Positions 1-8,796 of a stretch of DNA of 43,409 nt are shown one piece after another. Origin of the DNA: JAVBMB01 sp031552995 (GTDB taxonomy: Bacteria; Bacillota; Clostridia; Oscillospirales; Butyricicoccaceae); NCBI GenBank assembly GCA_031552995.1, contig JAVBMB010000102.1, positions 1-43,409 on the forward strand. The letters run 5' to 3'. The position numbers and the translations under genes are program-made. The notes below the pieces were generated by a model that did not search any database, was not told the origin of the DNA, and saw only the letters and a program-made list of their open reading frames with translations. Position 1 is the first letter of the stretch; each line of letters opens with the position of its first letter.

Positions 1-2
1 TG

Positions 3-8
3 TATAAT
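3..8 (+). promoter_or_regulatory. -10 element of the MATE gene promoter (partial)
   Basis: A perfect TATAAT sits 31 bases before the ATG at 40. The matching -35 box would lie to the left of the window, so only half of the promoter can be seen. Confidence 0.45.
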
Positions 9-39
9 AAATAAATTATTGGGTTGTCAAGGAGATTTA

Positions 40-1419
40 ATGAATAAGTTTGAAAACAATTTGTCCGAGGGAAGCGTTTTTAAGAAGCTGCTTCTTTTTG
101 CGTTACCTTTTCTGATATCCAACATAGTACAGTCACTTTACAACGTCGCGGACATGCTTATCGTCGGCAATTTTTGCGGCCCGGAAAGTATGTCGGGCGT
201 CAGCCTGGGCGGACAGGTGACATTCATCTTGACAAACATCGTCTTTGGTCTTGGCACCGGCGCTACCGTGCTTATAGGGCAATATCTCGGCGCCGGCCAG
301 CGTGAAAAGATGCAGAAAATCACCGCGACGGTTCTCACCATGCTTGTCGGCATCGGCCTTTTCATCACTGTTATCATGATTGGCCTGCGCGATCCGCTGC
401 TTAGGCTTATCAGGACACCGGCCGAATCTTTTTCCGAAACATCAAGCTATCTTACCGTCACCCTTACGGGTATTGTTTTTATTTTTGGCTATAATGCGCT
501 AAGCGCAATTATGCGCGGGATGGGAGATTCCAAGCGCCCGCTGTGGTTTGTCTCGATAGCGTGCGCCGTCAACATCGTGCTGGATTTCGTTTTTGTCGCG
601 GGGCTGCGTATGGCGGCATTCGGCGCGGCGCTCGCAACGGTCATCTCTCAGGCGGTCAGCATGTTTCTTTGCATACTCTACATGCGCAAAAATGATTTTC
701 ACTTTGATTTTAAGCTGACGTCGTTTAAGCTTGACCTCTCCGAGCTTCGCAAAATGCTTAAAATCGGCTTTCCCAGCGCGATACAAAATGGCGTCACAAG
801 CATTTCGTTCCTGCTGATTCAAGTCATGGTCAACGTAGTGGGCGGCGTTTTCGCCTCGGCGGCCATCGGCGCGGCAGGCAAGTTCAATTCGTTTGCCATT
901 ATGCCGGTGTTTGCGATGAGCGCGTCGATTTCGACAATGGCGGCGCAGAGCTTTGGCGCGGGCAAGGTTGACCGGGCAGCAAAAGCCTGCCGGATCGGCA
1001 TGGCATTTGCCGCCGGCATAGGGATATTGGTTTTTATCCTTACGCAGATGTTTGCGGGAGAGATTATCGCCCTTTTCGGCGATGATGCGCGCATGATTGT
1101 CGATGGTGAGGTGTATCTGCGCACATTCTCGTTCGACTATCTAATCGTGCCGTTTATGTTCTGCCTCAACGGGCTGTTTATTGGCGGGGGACACACGATG
1201 TTCTCGCTTTTCAATTCTATGCTGTCGTCGATTTTGCTGCGTGTGCCGGTATCCTATCTGTTTGGAGTTGTGCTTGACTGGGGTATTAGGGGAATCGGCA
1301 TGGGCGCCCCGGCCGCCAGTGCGGGCTCCCTGATTATCGCTTTGATTTTTCTTCTCAGCGGCAAGTGGAAGGAAAATGCCGTGCAAAAGCGCGACGCGGA
1401 GCTTGGAGAAATCGTTTAG
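40..1419 (+). CDS. MATE family multidrug/toxin efflux transporter
   Basis: This 459-residue integral membrane protein belongs to the MATE family, which exports drugs or metabolites using Na+ or H+ gradients. About twelve hydrophobic segments are visible, arranged as two similar halves; the N-terminal LLFALPFLISNIVQSLYNVADM stretch and its continuation (IVGNFCG) are typical of the family. Length is normal. The ATG at 40 is preferred over the in-frame TTG at 19 because AAGGAG at 29-34 lies five bases before it. The gene stands alone and converges on fosX, with a shared terminator between them. The substrate cannot be read from sequence; residence next to a fosfomycin-resistance gene is suggestive but not evidence of drug specificity. 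Confidence 0.93.
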   Translation: MNKFENNLSEGSVFKKLLLFALPFLISNIVQSLYNVADMLIVGNFCGPESMSGVSLGGQVTFILTNIVFGLGTGATVLIGQYLGAGQREKMQKITATVLTMLVGIGLFITVIMIGLRDPLLRLIRTPAESFSETSSYLTVTLTGIVFIFGYNALSAIMRGMGDSKRPLWFVSIACAVNIVLDFVFVAGLRMAAFGAALATVISQAVSMFLCILYMRKNDFHFDFKLTSFKLDLSELRKMLKIGFPSAIQNGVTSISFLLIQVMVNVVGGVFASAAIGAAGKFNSFAIMPVFAMSASISTMAAQSFGAGKVDRAAKACRIGMAFAAGIGILVFILTQMFAGEIIALFGDDARMIVDGEVYLRTFSFDYLIVPFMFCLNGLFIGGGHTMFSLFNSMLSSILLRVPVSYLFGVVLDWGIRGIGMGAPAASAGSLIIALIFLLSGKWKENAVQKRDAELGEIV

Positions 1420-1489
1420 CATCCATATATACGGGTGATGAGGAAAGACCGTAGACGGTAATATTTTTTAGCGAATAAGTAAGTATTAT

Positions 1490-1520
1490 AAAAGAGGCCG
1501 GGATTTTCCCGGCCTCTTTT
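1490..1520. terminator. Bidirectional Rho-independent terminator between MATE gene and fosX
   Basis: Fourteen-base perfect arms (1490-1503 and 1507-1520) of the form AAAAGAGGCCGGGA flank a 3-base loop. The A-run on one side and T-run on the other make it work in both directions for the two convergent genes. Confidence 0.85.
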
Positions 1521-1533
1521 ATACGGATAATGA

Positions 1534-1950
1534 TTACACTGTATGGTTGTCGCTGGAATAGGAAGTCAGCCTTTCATCAAGGGAACCAGCGTGTAATTCA
1601 AAAAGATGATTGTCAAAATCATAGAAATAGATGGAACGTCCTTCGCCGTCTATGCGGGGGCGTTCAGGTCTGATTTCAACGCCAACTTCTTTTATCTTTG
1701 ACAGGTATTCGCCTATTTCATTGCCGTTAATTTCAAAAGCAATATGATTGTAAGTATGTTCTGCAAGCGGTTCCCCTTCCATTATGCAAACCCATAAACC
1801 GCTTATCAGAAAGAATCTTTCCTTTGAAAGCGAAAAGGTCTTATTGCCACTGGAATAAACTTGCGTCGCCCCGAAAATCCGCTCAAAAAATAGAGTAGCC
1901 TGTTCTAAATCTTTTACTACCAGCGTGATATGGCTCAAGCCTAAAATCAT
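1534..1950 (-). CDS. fosX: FosX-type fosfomycin hydrolase
   Basis: A 138-residue vicinal-oxygen-chelate (glyoxalase fold) protein that closely resembles FosX of Listeria. FosX uses Mn2+ and water to open the epoxide of fosfomycin in the cytoplasm. The three metal ligands known from FosX are in place at the same numbers: His7, His69 and Glu118. Glu44, the general base that separates FosX hydrolases from the thiol-dependent FosA/FosB enzymes, is also present. The segment around residues 95-120 (PERPRIDGEGRSIYFYDFDN, then HLFELHAG) is characteristic. Length is normal. The gene is AT-richer than its neighbours, with a TATAAT on its coding strand at 1981-1986 but no convincing -35. Antibiotic hydrolysis is inferred from residues, not shown. 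Confidence 0.93.
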   Translation of the reverse strand: MILGLSHITLVVKDLEQATLFFERIFGATQVYSSGNKTFSLSKERFFLISGLWVCIMEGEPLAEHTYNHIAFEINGNEIGEYLSKIKEVGVEIRPERPRIDGEGRSIYFYDFDNHLFELHAGSLDERLTSYSSDNHTV

Positions 1951-2380
1951 ATAGCAATCTCCATCTTACCGCTTCGCAGTATTATAAATAATCTGCATAA
2001 GCACATTCTATCATTAATCCACAAAATGTCCAATTTTTTTAACAATTGTAACGGGACAGGCATCACGTTTTCAGCAGTGGGTCATCAGGGAAGCTGATGT
2101 GGTTTGGCACACAACCACGACGCTTGCCGTTATAGAGATTCTTAATAAAGCGCAACAGAGCCGCCTTAGCGACTCCGCTGTACATACCTTCTTCAACGAG
2201 GCAAAAGCTAAAATAATATTGCAAAACTGTCGCTTTGCATGCAAAATCCTTTCGATTTATTTGCGCTTTGAGAATATTTCCCAAAGCGCGCCGGAATAAA
2301 GACGGCGTGACTGCTAAGAATAGTCACAAACAATTCTGGAAAAAAAGGCGATTTTATTCTTTTATGGAGGAAGTCAACAT
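1951..2380. other. 430-base AT-rich intergenic region between fosX and spoVT
   Basis: No gene here is convincing. Two short overlapping reading frames (2099-2299 on + and 2063-2284 on -) have no good ribosome site and no family I recognise. Two inverted repeats are visible: GCGCTTTG/CAAAGCGC (about 2264-2290) and GTGACT/AGTCAC (2307-2312 and 2322-2327). The latter lies about 55 bases before spoVT and could be a regulatory site. The region may be a decayed gene or simply regulatory sequence. Confidence 0.5.
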
Positions 2381-2908
2381 ATGAAAGCAACCGGCATTGT
2401 CAGGCGCATCGACGATCTCGGCAGGGTCGTCATCCCAAAGGAAATACGCCGCACAATGAAGATACGTGAAGGCGAGCCGCTTGAGATATATACCGACGCC
2501 GGCGGCAGCGTTATTTTCCGAAAGTATTCGCCGGCCGGGGAGATGAACTCGCTGGCGGCGCATCTGTGCGACGCGATATACCAAGTATGCACACGTGCTG
2601 TCGTAGTATGCGACAGAGACAGTGTCATAGCGGCCTCGGGCGCGCTTAAAAAAGAGCTTGATTCCAAGCAGATATCACCCGACTTTGAGACGGCGATGCA
2701 AAGCAGGACGATGCAGCGCCCGCAGGAGCCTGTTCCCGTTTCATCCGCCGTTCCCGGCGCCGACGCCGCGCTTATCTGCCCAATAATTGTCGGCGGAGAT
2801 TTGATTGGCTGCATCGCGCTGCTCTCATCCGACACGCCCATGAACGAAACTGATATAAAAGTGATTCAGACAGCCGCTGTGTTTTTCACCAAGCAGATGG
2901 AAGACTGA
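2381..2908 (+). CDS. spoVT: Stage V sporulation protein T (AbrB-family regulator)
   Basis: A 175-residue transcription factor. Residues 1-50 form the swapped-hairpin AbrB/SpoVT DNA-binding domain, with the diagnostic MKATGIVRRIDDLGRVVIPK start followed by EIRRTMKIREGEPLEIY. The rest is a GAF-like domain ending in a coiled segment. In Bacillus, SpoVT is made in the forespore under sigma-G control and tunes late sporulation and germination genes. Length matches the family (about 178). GGAGG at 2365-2369 lies upstream of the ATG. This is one of the clearest signs that the organism forms endospores. No obvious sigma-G promoter could be picked out by eye. Confidence 0.96.
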   Translation: MKATGIVRRIDDLGRVVIPKEIRRTMKIREGEPLEIYTDAGGSVIFRKYSPAGEMNSLAAHLCDAIYQVCTRAVVVCDRDSVIAASGALKKELDSKQISPDFETAMQSRTMQRPQEPVPVSSAVPGADAALICPIIVGGDLIGCIALLSSDTPMNETDIKVIQTAAVFFTKQMED

Positions 2909-2931
2909 ACAAGGTGTGGCCGGCGACAGAA

Positions 2932-2963
2932 GCGCCCTCTAAATCTGATGGTTTAGAGGGCGC
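2932..2963. terminator. Hairpin after spoVT
   Basis: Twelve-base perfect arms GCGCCCTCTAAA/TTTAGAGGGCGC (2932-2943, 2952-2963) flank an 8-base loop. There is no T-run on the + side and only a weak one on the - side, so it is either a poor intrinsic terminator or a 3'-end stabilising stem shared by spoVT and the convergent methyltransferase gene. Confidence 0.5.
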
Positions 2964-3039
2964 AGTCACGTCTGCCGCATGGGTCTAAACATGCTTTGCG
3001 TAATAGACAGCCTTTGCAAACAGATCCCATATTCTCACC

Positions 3040-3768
3040 CTATTGCTTATTTACGGCTGCCTTCACAAGCAGCATCATCGGCCGCCGCAGTTCATCGCGC
3101 ATGCCGGGCAGGTCGGGCGACTCCGGTACGGCCTCTTCAACTGATTCGATACAAAACCCATTGCGAAGCAGACCCATCAGGATGTCGCTTAGCGTGTGAT
3201 GGTATTTTGTCACGTCGCAGCCAAGGAAAGCTGTCCGCCGCGCACCGCGCAGAAAATAGTCGTCAACAGGCCAATACAGCGGGTTATGCTCGCTGTCATA
3301 TATCCAGTCCTGCCCTGTGCCCGCCGTAAAAACGGGATGCTCTATATTGAAAAGGAACACCCCGTTCGGCTTAAGCGTGCGGTACACCTGCGCATATACG
3401 CTGTCTATGTTTTCAATGTAATGCAGCGCCAGATTACTAAAGGCAAAATCCCATTCATTTTCGGGATATTCATATGTGTCAATGCCGCATACGCGGTATG
3501 TAATCCGCTCGCCGCCATTGCGTTTTTTCGCCTCGGCAATCATTTTTACGCTGGAATCTATGCCGAGCACGGTTGCCGCGCCGCTTTGCGAGGCGTATTG
3601 GCAGTGCCAGCCATAGCCACAGCCCAGATCCAGCATCGTCTTGCCTTCAAGCCCGGGGAAGAGTCGCCTTAGCATATGCCACTCACCGGCACCGCCAAGA
3701 CCCTGTGTACTGCGGGGCATCAGCGCGTATTTATCAAAAAAAATCTCGTCGTCATATTTGCTGTGCAT
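3040..3768 (-). CDS. Class I SAM-dependent methyltransferase
   Basis: A 242-residue cytoplasmic methyltransferase of the UbiE/COQ5-like type. Motif I (LDLGCGYGWH, about residues 47-56) binds S-adenosylmethionine. The acidic residue in VLGIDSS and the ALHYIENIDSVY segment fit motifs II-IV, and LKPNGVFLFNIEHPVF is the usual post-motif strand. The substrate cannot be told; the IEHPVFTA run is common in small-molecule methyltransferases. The ATG at 3768 is chosen over a GTG at 3786 because GGAGAGGGG lies just before it. It follows the metallophosphoesterase gene by 41 bases on the same strand, so the two are probably co-transcribed. Confidence 0.88.
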   Translation of the reverse strand: MHSKYDDEIFFDKYALMPRSTQGLGGAGEWHMLRRLFPGLEGKTMLDLGCGYGWHCQYASQSGAATVLGIDSSVKMIAEAKKRNGGERITYRVCGIDTYEYPENEWDFAFSNLALHYIENIDSVYAQVYRTLKPNGVFLFNIEHPVFTAGTGQDWIYDSEHNPLYWPVDDYFLRGARRTAFLGCDVTKYHHTLSDILMGLLRNGFCIESVEEAVPESPDLPGMRDELRRPMMLLVKAAVNKQ

Positions 3769-3809
3769 ACTTGCGCCCCTCTCCACAAAAAATGTCCTGC
3801 CGTTTGGTG

Positions 3810-4799
3810 CTATAGGGCGTCGGGATGTGAAAGGGCCGCATAGCAGCAGTCCCCCCGCTTTTTATGATAGTGCTTCCCTTGTGCGGTGAAGCGTTCGTAT
3901 GCTTCTTTCCAGGTGTCATTACTGAAAAGCTGCCCCTCTTCGCCTTTTGATGCGGCTATCTGACCGGCCACATCGAAGAATATTCCAAAGTAATCCCGCC
4001 CGGTTCTCAACGCGAGGAACACCAATTCACTCCATATTTTCCCGCATTCATAAAGCTTTGAGCTTTTTGCGTCATTGACAAGAGCTTCAATGTCGTATTT
4101 GACGCGCCTTTCCTCAACGATGTAACCATCCGGCGTTGCTTCAAGTATAGTATAAGCCGCGTCCGCGACAAAATCCAGCGGCTGACCGCAGGAACCGGGG
4201 TTGATAATCAGCTTGCCGTTGCAATACCCGTAGCTTTGCAGATGGTTGTGCCCAAAAACTATAACAGAGGCGTCAATTGAGTCTATCTCTTTTTTCATAT
4301 CGTCATTCTGCAGCAAAGCTTGAAAGTCTTCAAGGAATTGGCCGTGCGTGAAGGGTCTGTCCAGCATGCGCCTGTGGAATGATGCGCTGCCGCATTTTTG
4401 CTTGCTCTCCGGCTTGATGTTTTTAAAATAATGGGTGGCAAACAGCAGCTCATCATTGTCAAGCCTTATGTATTTATCTTCTTCCAGCGCCGAGAGATAC
4501 TCAAGAACATCCGGCTCCAACTCCCTGAATGTCTGGTATACCACGCCGAGCTGGTCGTAAATCCATTCGGCCTGATTCGCCTGCGAAAGGCCGGAGAGAT
4601 AGACTTCTTTGTTGCCCTTTATGATGTAGGCGTCCTCCAGCTTCATCAGCAGACGAGTCACTTCGTTTGAATACGGCAAATCAAAAATATAGTCGCCGAT
4701 AAAAACAAATTGGTCGACATTGTGATTGCGGGCATCTTCAAGCACCCGAATCAACGCGGGGTAGTTTCCATGAACATCGGATATGATGGCTGCTTTCAC
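3810..4799 (-). CDS. Calcineurin-like metallophosphoesterase (YfcE/MJ0936-type)
   Basis: A 329-residue protein whose first ~220 residues form a metallophosphatase domain. Motifs in order are SDVHGN (residues 7-12, metal-binding D and H), FIGDY, KGNKE, a mid-domain ATHY, GHNHLQ, and NPGSCGQP. Families of this type are Mn2+-dependent phosphodiesterases or phosphatases, and some act on nucleotides. The GSCGQPLD signature resembles YfcE/DR1281-like members. The C-terminal ~100 residues carry no domain I recognise. GGAG with a six-base spacer precedes the ATG. It is first in a probable two-gene unit with the methyltransferase. Confidence 0.88.
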   Translation of the reverse strand: MKAAIISDVHGNYPALIRVLEDARNHNVDQFVFIGDYIFDLPYSNEVTRLLMKLEDAYIIKGNKEVYLSGLSQANQAEWIYDQLGVVYQTFRELEPDVLEYLSALEEDKYIRLDNDELLFATHYFKNIKPESKQKCGSASFHRRMLDRPFTHGQFLEDFQALLQNDDMKKEIDSIDASVIVFGHNHLQSYGYCNGKLIINPGSCGQPLDFVADAAYTILEATPDGYIVEERRVKYDIEALVNDAKSSKLYECGKIWSELVFLALRTGRDYFGIFFDVAGQIAASKGEEGQLFSNDTWKEAYERFTAQGKHYHKKRGDCCYAALSHPDAL

Positions 4800-4915
4800 A
4801 TTTCACTCTCCATATGTACATTTTTACATTGCAGAGGGCGCTGAAACTTCCGTATTTTAAAGACGTTTCGGCCCCGCCGGGATGAGCCCCTCAGCTTCCC
4901 TTCCGAAGCATAACA

Positions 4916-4943
4916 TCAGCGCCGCCACAAAAGGCGGCGCTGA
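4916..4943 (-). terminator. Terminator-like hairpin downstream of oppA
   Basis: Eleven-base perfect arms (TCAGCGCCGCC/GGCGGCGCTGA) around a 6-base loop lie 36 bases after the oppA stop codon. No clear U-run follows, so its strength as a terminator is uncertain. Confidence 0.6.
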
Positions 4944-4978
4944 GTATAACGGATATAAGTTACAAGCTAATCATTGCG

Positions 4979-6805
4979 TTATTGCGCGCAGTCGGCATAT
5001 AGCAGTCCCCAGCCCACGCCCGGTATATAGTGGTCGACCGGCAGGATAATCTTGTCGGAGAACATCTCGTAGTTGATGTTCTGGAATATAGGCGCATGAA
5101 TAACATCTTCGAGATAGATTTCTTCAAGCTTCTTTGTCTCGTCAAGCATCTTGTTGTAATCGCTCTTCAGCTCGGGCGCGTCGCAGACTGCATACTGAGC
5201 GTCAAACGCATCCGTAAAATAGTCGTTGGGGGACGTTCCATAGCTGCTGATATAGAACGAGAAGCAGGCGTACGGGAAGTTACGGCAGATGGCGCGGGTC
5301 CAATCGTTCGGGCTAAGATCCCACTGGGCGCCTGTCATCTTATACTCGGTAGTCGACATACCCGCATAGGTGACGACCTCGAGCTTAATTTTTCCGCCGA
5401 AGATTTCGTCCCACTGTTCCATCAAGTATTCGCCGGCAGCCTTGTGGTTTGTCTCGGTGCTGCTGCAGATATACTTCAGTGTGACAACATCAGTATCCGA
5501 GAGGCCGGCTTTTTCAAATGCTTTGTCCATATACTCCTTGGCAAGCTCCGGATTATAGCCGTACGGGCCCCACTCCTCAACCATAGCTTCAACGGCCTTG
5601 CCCTGCGCAGAGTTGCGGTATGTCAAGGCGTTTTCACTTAGAATACCGGCTTGCCCGTTGATATACACGCCGGACGGCTTCATGTGGCCATAGATGTCAC
5701 GTGCCAGAACTTCACGGTCGATAGCGTGATAAACCGCTTTGCGATATTCAACAAAGTCGCGCAAGGGGTTGTCAGACTTATCCTTGCTGATATCTATGTG
5801 GAAAACCGCCAGGGTCTCGTACGACACCATACGCGGGTCGTCGATATAGCTGTCGATTGCCGTGGCGTTGGGAAGCAGATAGTCAAGCTTGCCGGACTCC
5901 CACAGCTCTATTCGAGCGTTCATTTCCGGAACGACGAGTATATCGACCTCGTCAAACTTGAACAGGTCGGCCAGCCAGTGATCCGGGTTTTTAACGTATA
6001 CGTGCGTGTTGCCATATTCCCAGGTCTCGAAGAAATACGGGCCGCAACCCATCCACTCGTCAAGCGTAGTTCCATATGTGGTCTGCGTGCGGCCGTCGTT
6101 CATGCCGGCCTCATAAAGCGGCTCGTATACCGGGAACGTAGAGCGGTCGGTAAACTGTGCGCTTACCTCTCTGGCTGTATTTTCAATGACGGTTGTAATC
6201 TGAATCGTGCGGTCGTCAATCTTTTTAATGCCGACATCTTCCCAAGCTACAGTATTGGCGTCAGCCTGATGGGCATATTCTTTGGCGTTGACGATTGTTA
6301 TGCTGTTGACCGCAAGGAAGTCGGCCATTTGGTTGGCCAGAATCGGGTCAAGAAGCATTTTGAACGAATACATCATGGTGTCGGCGTTGATAGGCTCGCC
6401 GTTGTTCCAAACAGCTTCTTCGCGAAGTGTTATCTGCCAGTTAAACGTGTCAATTTTTACCGGAGGGCCTTCAGCCAGGTCACCGATATAGTCAAACCCG
6501 GTGCCGTCTTCATTGGGATAAACACGATAGAGCGACGATGAGCAATAATCGTGAGGGGTCTGGACGGAACGGTTTACAGAGTCGTGGCCATTAAGGATGT
6601 TGGCTTCTTCCGTCAGATAAGTGCGCAAAACCTTTGGTTCCGCGGCGGGCGCGGTGGTTGTGGGAGTGGTTGTCGTTTGCCCGGGTGTCGTTGAGGTCGG
6701 CGGTGTCGTTGTTGTGGTAGTCTCTGCCGGCCCGCAGGCAGCGAAAATCCCTGCAAGCATCAATACTGCCAGTAGCAGCGCAAGCTTTTTACTCAATTGA
6801 TTCAT
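4979..6805 (-). CDS. oppA: Peptide ABC transporter substrate-binding lipoprotein (family 5)
   Basis: A 608-residue lipoprotein that captures peptides outside the membrane for the OppBCDF transporter encoded upstream. It begins with a lysine-containing n-region, a hydrophobic core and a lipobox ending FAAC (Cys about residue 24). A Thr/Pro-rich linker (about residues 28-55) follows, then a full SBP_bac_5 domain (DLAEGPPVKIDTFNWQITLR is the usual early signature). The start is ambiguous: GGAGG touches the ATG at 6805 with no spacer, whereas a TTG three codons later (6796) sits nine bases from it. The gene is separated from the deacylase by 395 bases and has its own promoter, so it can be made in excess of the transporter. 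Whether it is Opp-, Dpp- or App-type cannot be decided. Confidence 0.9.
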   Translation of the reverse strand: MNQLSKKLALLLAVLMLAGIFAACGPAETTTTTTPPTSTTPGQTTTTPTTTAPAAEPKVLRTYLTEEANILNGHDSVNRSVQTPHDYCSSSLYRVYPNEDGTGFDYIGDLAEGPPVKIDTFNWQITLREEAVWNNGEPINADTMMYSFKMLLDPILANQMADFLAVNSITIVNAKEYAHQADANTVAWEDVGIKKIDDRTIQITTVIENTAREVSAQFTDRSTFPVYEPLYEAGMNDGRTQTTYGTTLDEWMGCGPYFFETWEYGNTHVYVKNPDHWLADLFKFDEVDILVVPEMNARIELWESGKLDYLLPNATAIDSYIDDPRMVSYETLAVFHIDISKDKSDNPLRDFVEYRKAVYHAIDREVLARDIYGHMKPSGVYINGQAGILSENALTYRNSAQGKAVEAMVEEWGPYGYNPELAKEYMDKAFEKAGLSDTDVVTLKYICSSTETNHKAAGEYLMEQWDEIFGGKIKLEVVTYAGMSTTEYKMTGAQWDLSPNDWTRAICRNFPYACFSFYISSYGTSPNDYFTDAFDAQYAVCDAPELKSDYNKMLDETKKLEEIYLEDVIHAPIFQNINYEMFSDKIILPVDHYIPGVGWGLLYADCAQ

Positions 6806-7200
6806 CCTCCACTTTTTATTGTTCTTCACACTGTGTAGTGCCCTTGTCAGAATGCCCTTACCATATCCCTCCTCATGGCCAAGACTCATATTTTTTGTGA
6901 TAATTACACTGTCTGCTGACCCTGTTGTTCTCGCTCGGATTTGTTACCTGCATGCAAAGAAAAACAACAATTTATTAATTAATCGCATTATATCTTCCGT
7001 GAGTAATGAAGTCAATAACCAAACATAATCGCAAAAAATAAATATACGGCAGAACAAAAACGAATGTGATAATAATACCAAGTCAAATTATACAAATTGC
7101 AAGGATATCATTGAATTAATGTAAAAAATGCATATAGCAGGCAGGGAGCCCGCGCAATATAACCAATTATTATGTAAAAAGTTTGGCAAGAAAGTTTACA
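6806..7200. other. AT-rich leader and promoter region of oppA
   Basis: This 395-base gap holds the oppA promoter (6987-7015) and a transcribed leader of roughly 175 bases. The leader contains a strong GAGGAGGG (6868-6875) that is only two bases from an ATG opening a five-codon frame (6864-6847). Just after the deacylase stop, GCGGGC/GCCTGC on the minus strand (about 7143-7159) can form a small hairpin, followed about ten bases later by a T-run, possibly a weak terminator. No gene is seen. Confidence 0.5.
6987..7015 (-). promoter_or_regulatory. Sigma-A-type promoter of oppA
   Basis: On the minus strand, TTGACT (7015-7010) and a perfect TATAAT (6992-6987) are separated by 17 bases. Transcription would start near 6980, about 175 bases before the start codon. 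Confidence 0.75.
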
Positions 7201-8796
7201 CTAAACCTTTTTAAGAATATATCCGCCAAGCCGCTGGGTCGTCTGCTCGCCATCCCTGACCGCGAAGCTGCCGCCAAGCAGTACGTGATGTATGCCTGTC
7301 GGCTTTTGAAACGGATTATCGTAGGTGGCGGTGTCACAGATTGTCTCCTGGTCAAAAACCGCAATGTCGGCAACATAGCCCGCCTTCAGCACGCCTCGGT
7401 CGGTAAGCCCAATAATATCGGCAGGCTTCTGTGTTATTCTGTGAATTGCCGTCTCGAGATTGCACAGGTTTTTCTGCCGGCGAAGGCGCAGGAAGCGCGC
7501 AAACGCGCCGTATGAGCGCGGATGTGGTTTGCCGAAGTTCATGGCGGGGTCATACGGTCTGGCAAGGCCGTCGGAGCCGATGGCGATATCCTGCGCAAGC
7601 AGGTATTCGACGTCATCGGGATGCATACTGAAAAATATGCAGCTTGCGTCGCAGGCGGTATCGATCAATATTTTAATAAGCGTGTCGGGAACAGGCAGCC
7701 CCAGTTCCTCGCTGAGCTGCCCCGCTGTTTTACCGTCGGCGTGCGGATAACTGCCGTATGTCGATACGACATATACATTGTCGCCGTGGGCTTTGTCGGG
7801 ATAGTTGCTAAGCAAGTGCTGATAAATGCGGTCCCTGTCAGCCCCGGATGCGGTAATGCGGCGCAGTATTCCCTCGCCGCCGCCTTCCATTGCCCAGCCG
7901 GGCAGCACGTCGGTGATGCCGGTTGAGCAGGCGTTGTAGGGATACATATCCGCAGTGATGCGCACACCATCGCGCACGGCCTGTTCGATGCGCGCGTATA
8001 ACCGGTCCGCCTTGCCCCACATCTGCTTTGTCTCCAGCTTCAGGTGCGCGATATGCACCCGCGCGCCGGAGATACGGCTCAGCTCGATCATCTCTTCAAG
8101 CGCGTCAAACACGCGGTGGTCCTCGTAGCGCATGTGGGAGGTGATGAGCGCGTCATATTTGCGGCACACATCGGCCAGCGCCACAAGCTCATTCATGTCG
8201 GAGAAAATGCCGGGCATGTATCCCAGCCCAAGCGACAGCCCCCACGCCCCCTGGGCGAGGTTTTGCTCGAGAATATCGGCGGAGCGCACATTTTCCCCTG
8301 CGGTTGATACGCGCCCCGCAAGGCCGACCACTCCGCGTCTTATGGCGTTGTGGCCGACAAGCTGAACGAGGTTTGTCGACATTCGGCGGTTTTCGCCCTC
8401 GGCTTTGGAACGAAGCTGCTCAAAGCAGATCGATTGATAGTTGTATCCCGGGTCGGAGGCATTCTGGTCAGCTTTCTGCACAAAGCCGGCCATCTGCTCT
8501 GCGGTCCGCGGGAAGAGTGAACTGCCGCACTGGCCGACTAGCTCGGTGGCAATACCCTGATATATTTTGGCCTGGCATCTGTCGTCTTGCAGATATGAGT
8601 CGTCGGAATGTGAATGGATATCAATGAAGGCGGGCGAGACGACTAAACCCGAGACATCGCATCTCTCGGCGGCCTCTTCATCAACCGACGGCGAGACATA
8701 TGCGATTTTCCCATCCTTGATGCCAACATCACCGTAAAACGGCCTCGCGCCTGTTCCGTCGCAGATGAGAGCGCCTTTCAGCAGTAAATCCAGCAT
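7201..8796 (-). CDS. N-acyl-D-amino-acid deacylase (D-aminoacylase)
   Basis: A 531-residue amidohydrolase that removes acyl groups from N-acyl-D-amino acids in the cytoplasm. The metal site residues known for D-aminoacylase can all be found: HSHSD (first HxH pair), VGQCGSS (bridging Cys), SHMRYE, HIAHLK, and the catalytic Asp in IGSDG. The N-terminal small beta domain (LLLKGALICDGTG) and the C-terminal VADIAVFD strand are typical, and length is normal. The ATG at 8796 shares one base with the oppF stop (TAATG), with GGGGAGC upstream, so translation is coupled to oppF. The context says the deacylase works on material brought in by this transporter, perhaps D-residue peptides or acyl-D-amino acids from cell walls; that link is inference. 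Confidence 0.92.
   Translation of the reverse strand: MLDLLLKGALICDGTGARPFYGDVGIKDGKIAYVSPSVDEEAAERCDVSGLVVSPAFIDIHSHSDDSYLQDDRCQAKIYQGIATELVGQCGSSLFPRTAEQMAGFVQKADQNASDPGYNYQSICFEQLRSKAEGENRRMSTNLVQLVGHNAIRRGVVGLAGRVSTAGENVRSADILEQNLAQGAWGLSLGLGYMPGIFSDMNELVALADVCRKYDALITSHMRYEDHRVFDALEEMIELSRISGARVHIAHLKLETKQMWGKADRLYARIEQAVRDGVRITADMYPYNACSTGITDVLPGWAMEGGGEGILRRITASGADRDRIYQHLLSNYPDKAHGDNVYVVSTYGSYPHADGKTAGQLSEELGLPVPDTLIKILIDTACDASCIFFSMHPDDVEYLLAQDIAIGSDGLARPYDPAMNFGKPHPRSYGAFARFLRLRRQKNLCNLETAIHRITQKPADIIGLTDRGVLKAGYVADIAVFDQETICDTATYDNPFQKPTGIHHVLLGGSFAVRDGEQTTQRLGGYILKKV

Noticed and set aside
2063..2299. Two small overlapping frames between fosX and spoVT
   Set aside because: Neither has a good ribosome site, and they overlap on opposite strands without family resemblance; treated as non-coding.
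5651..6541. Long plus-strand reading frame opposite oppA
   Set aside because: It is the antisense shadow of a strongly supported family 5 substrate-binding protein, has no ribosome site and no recognisable domain.
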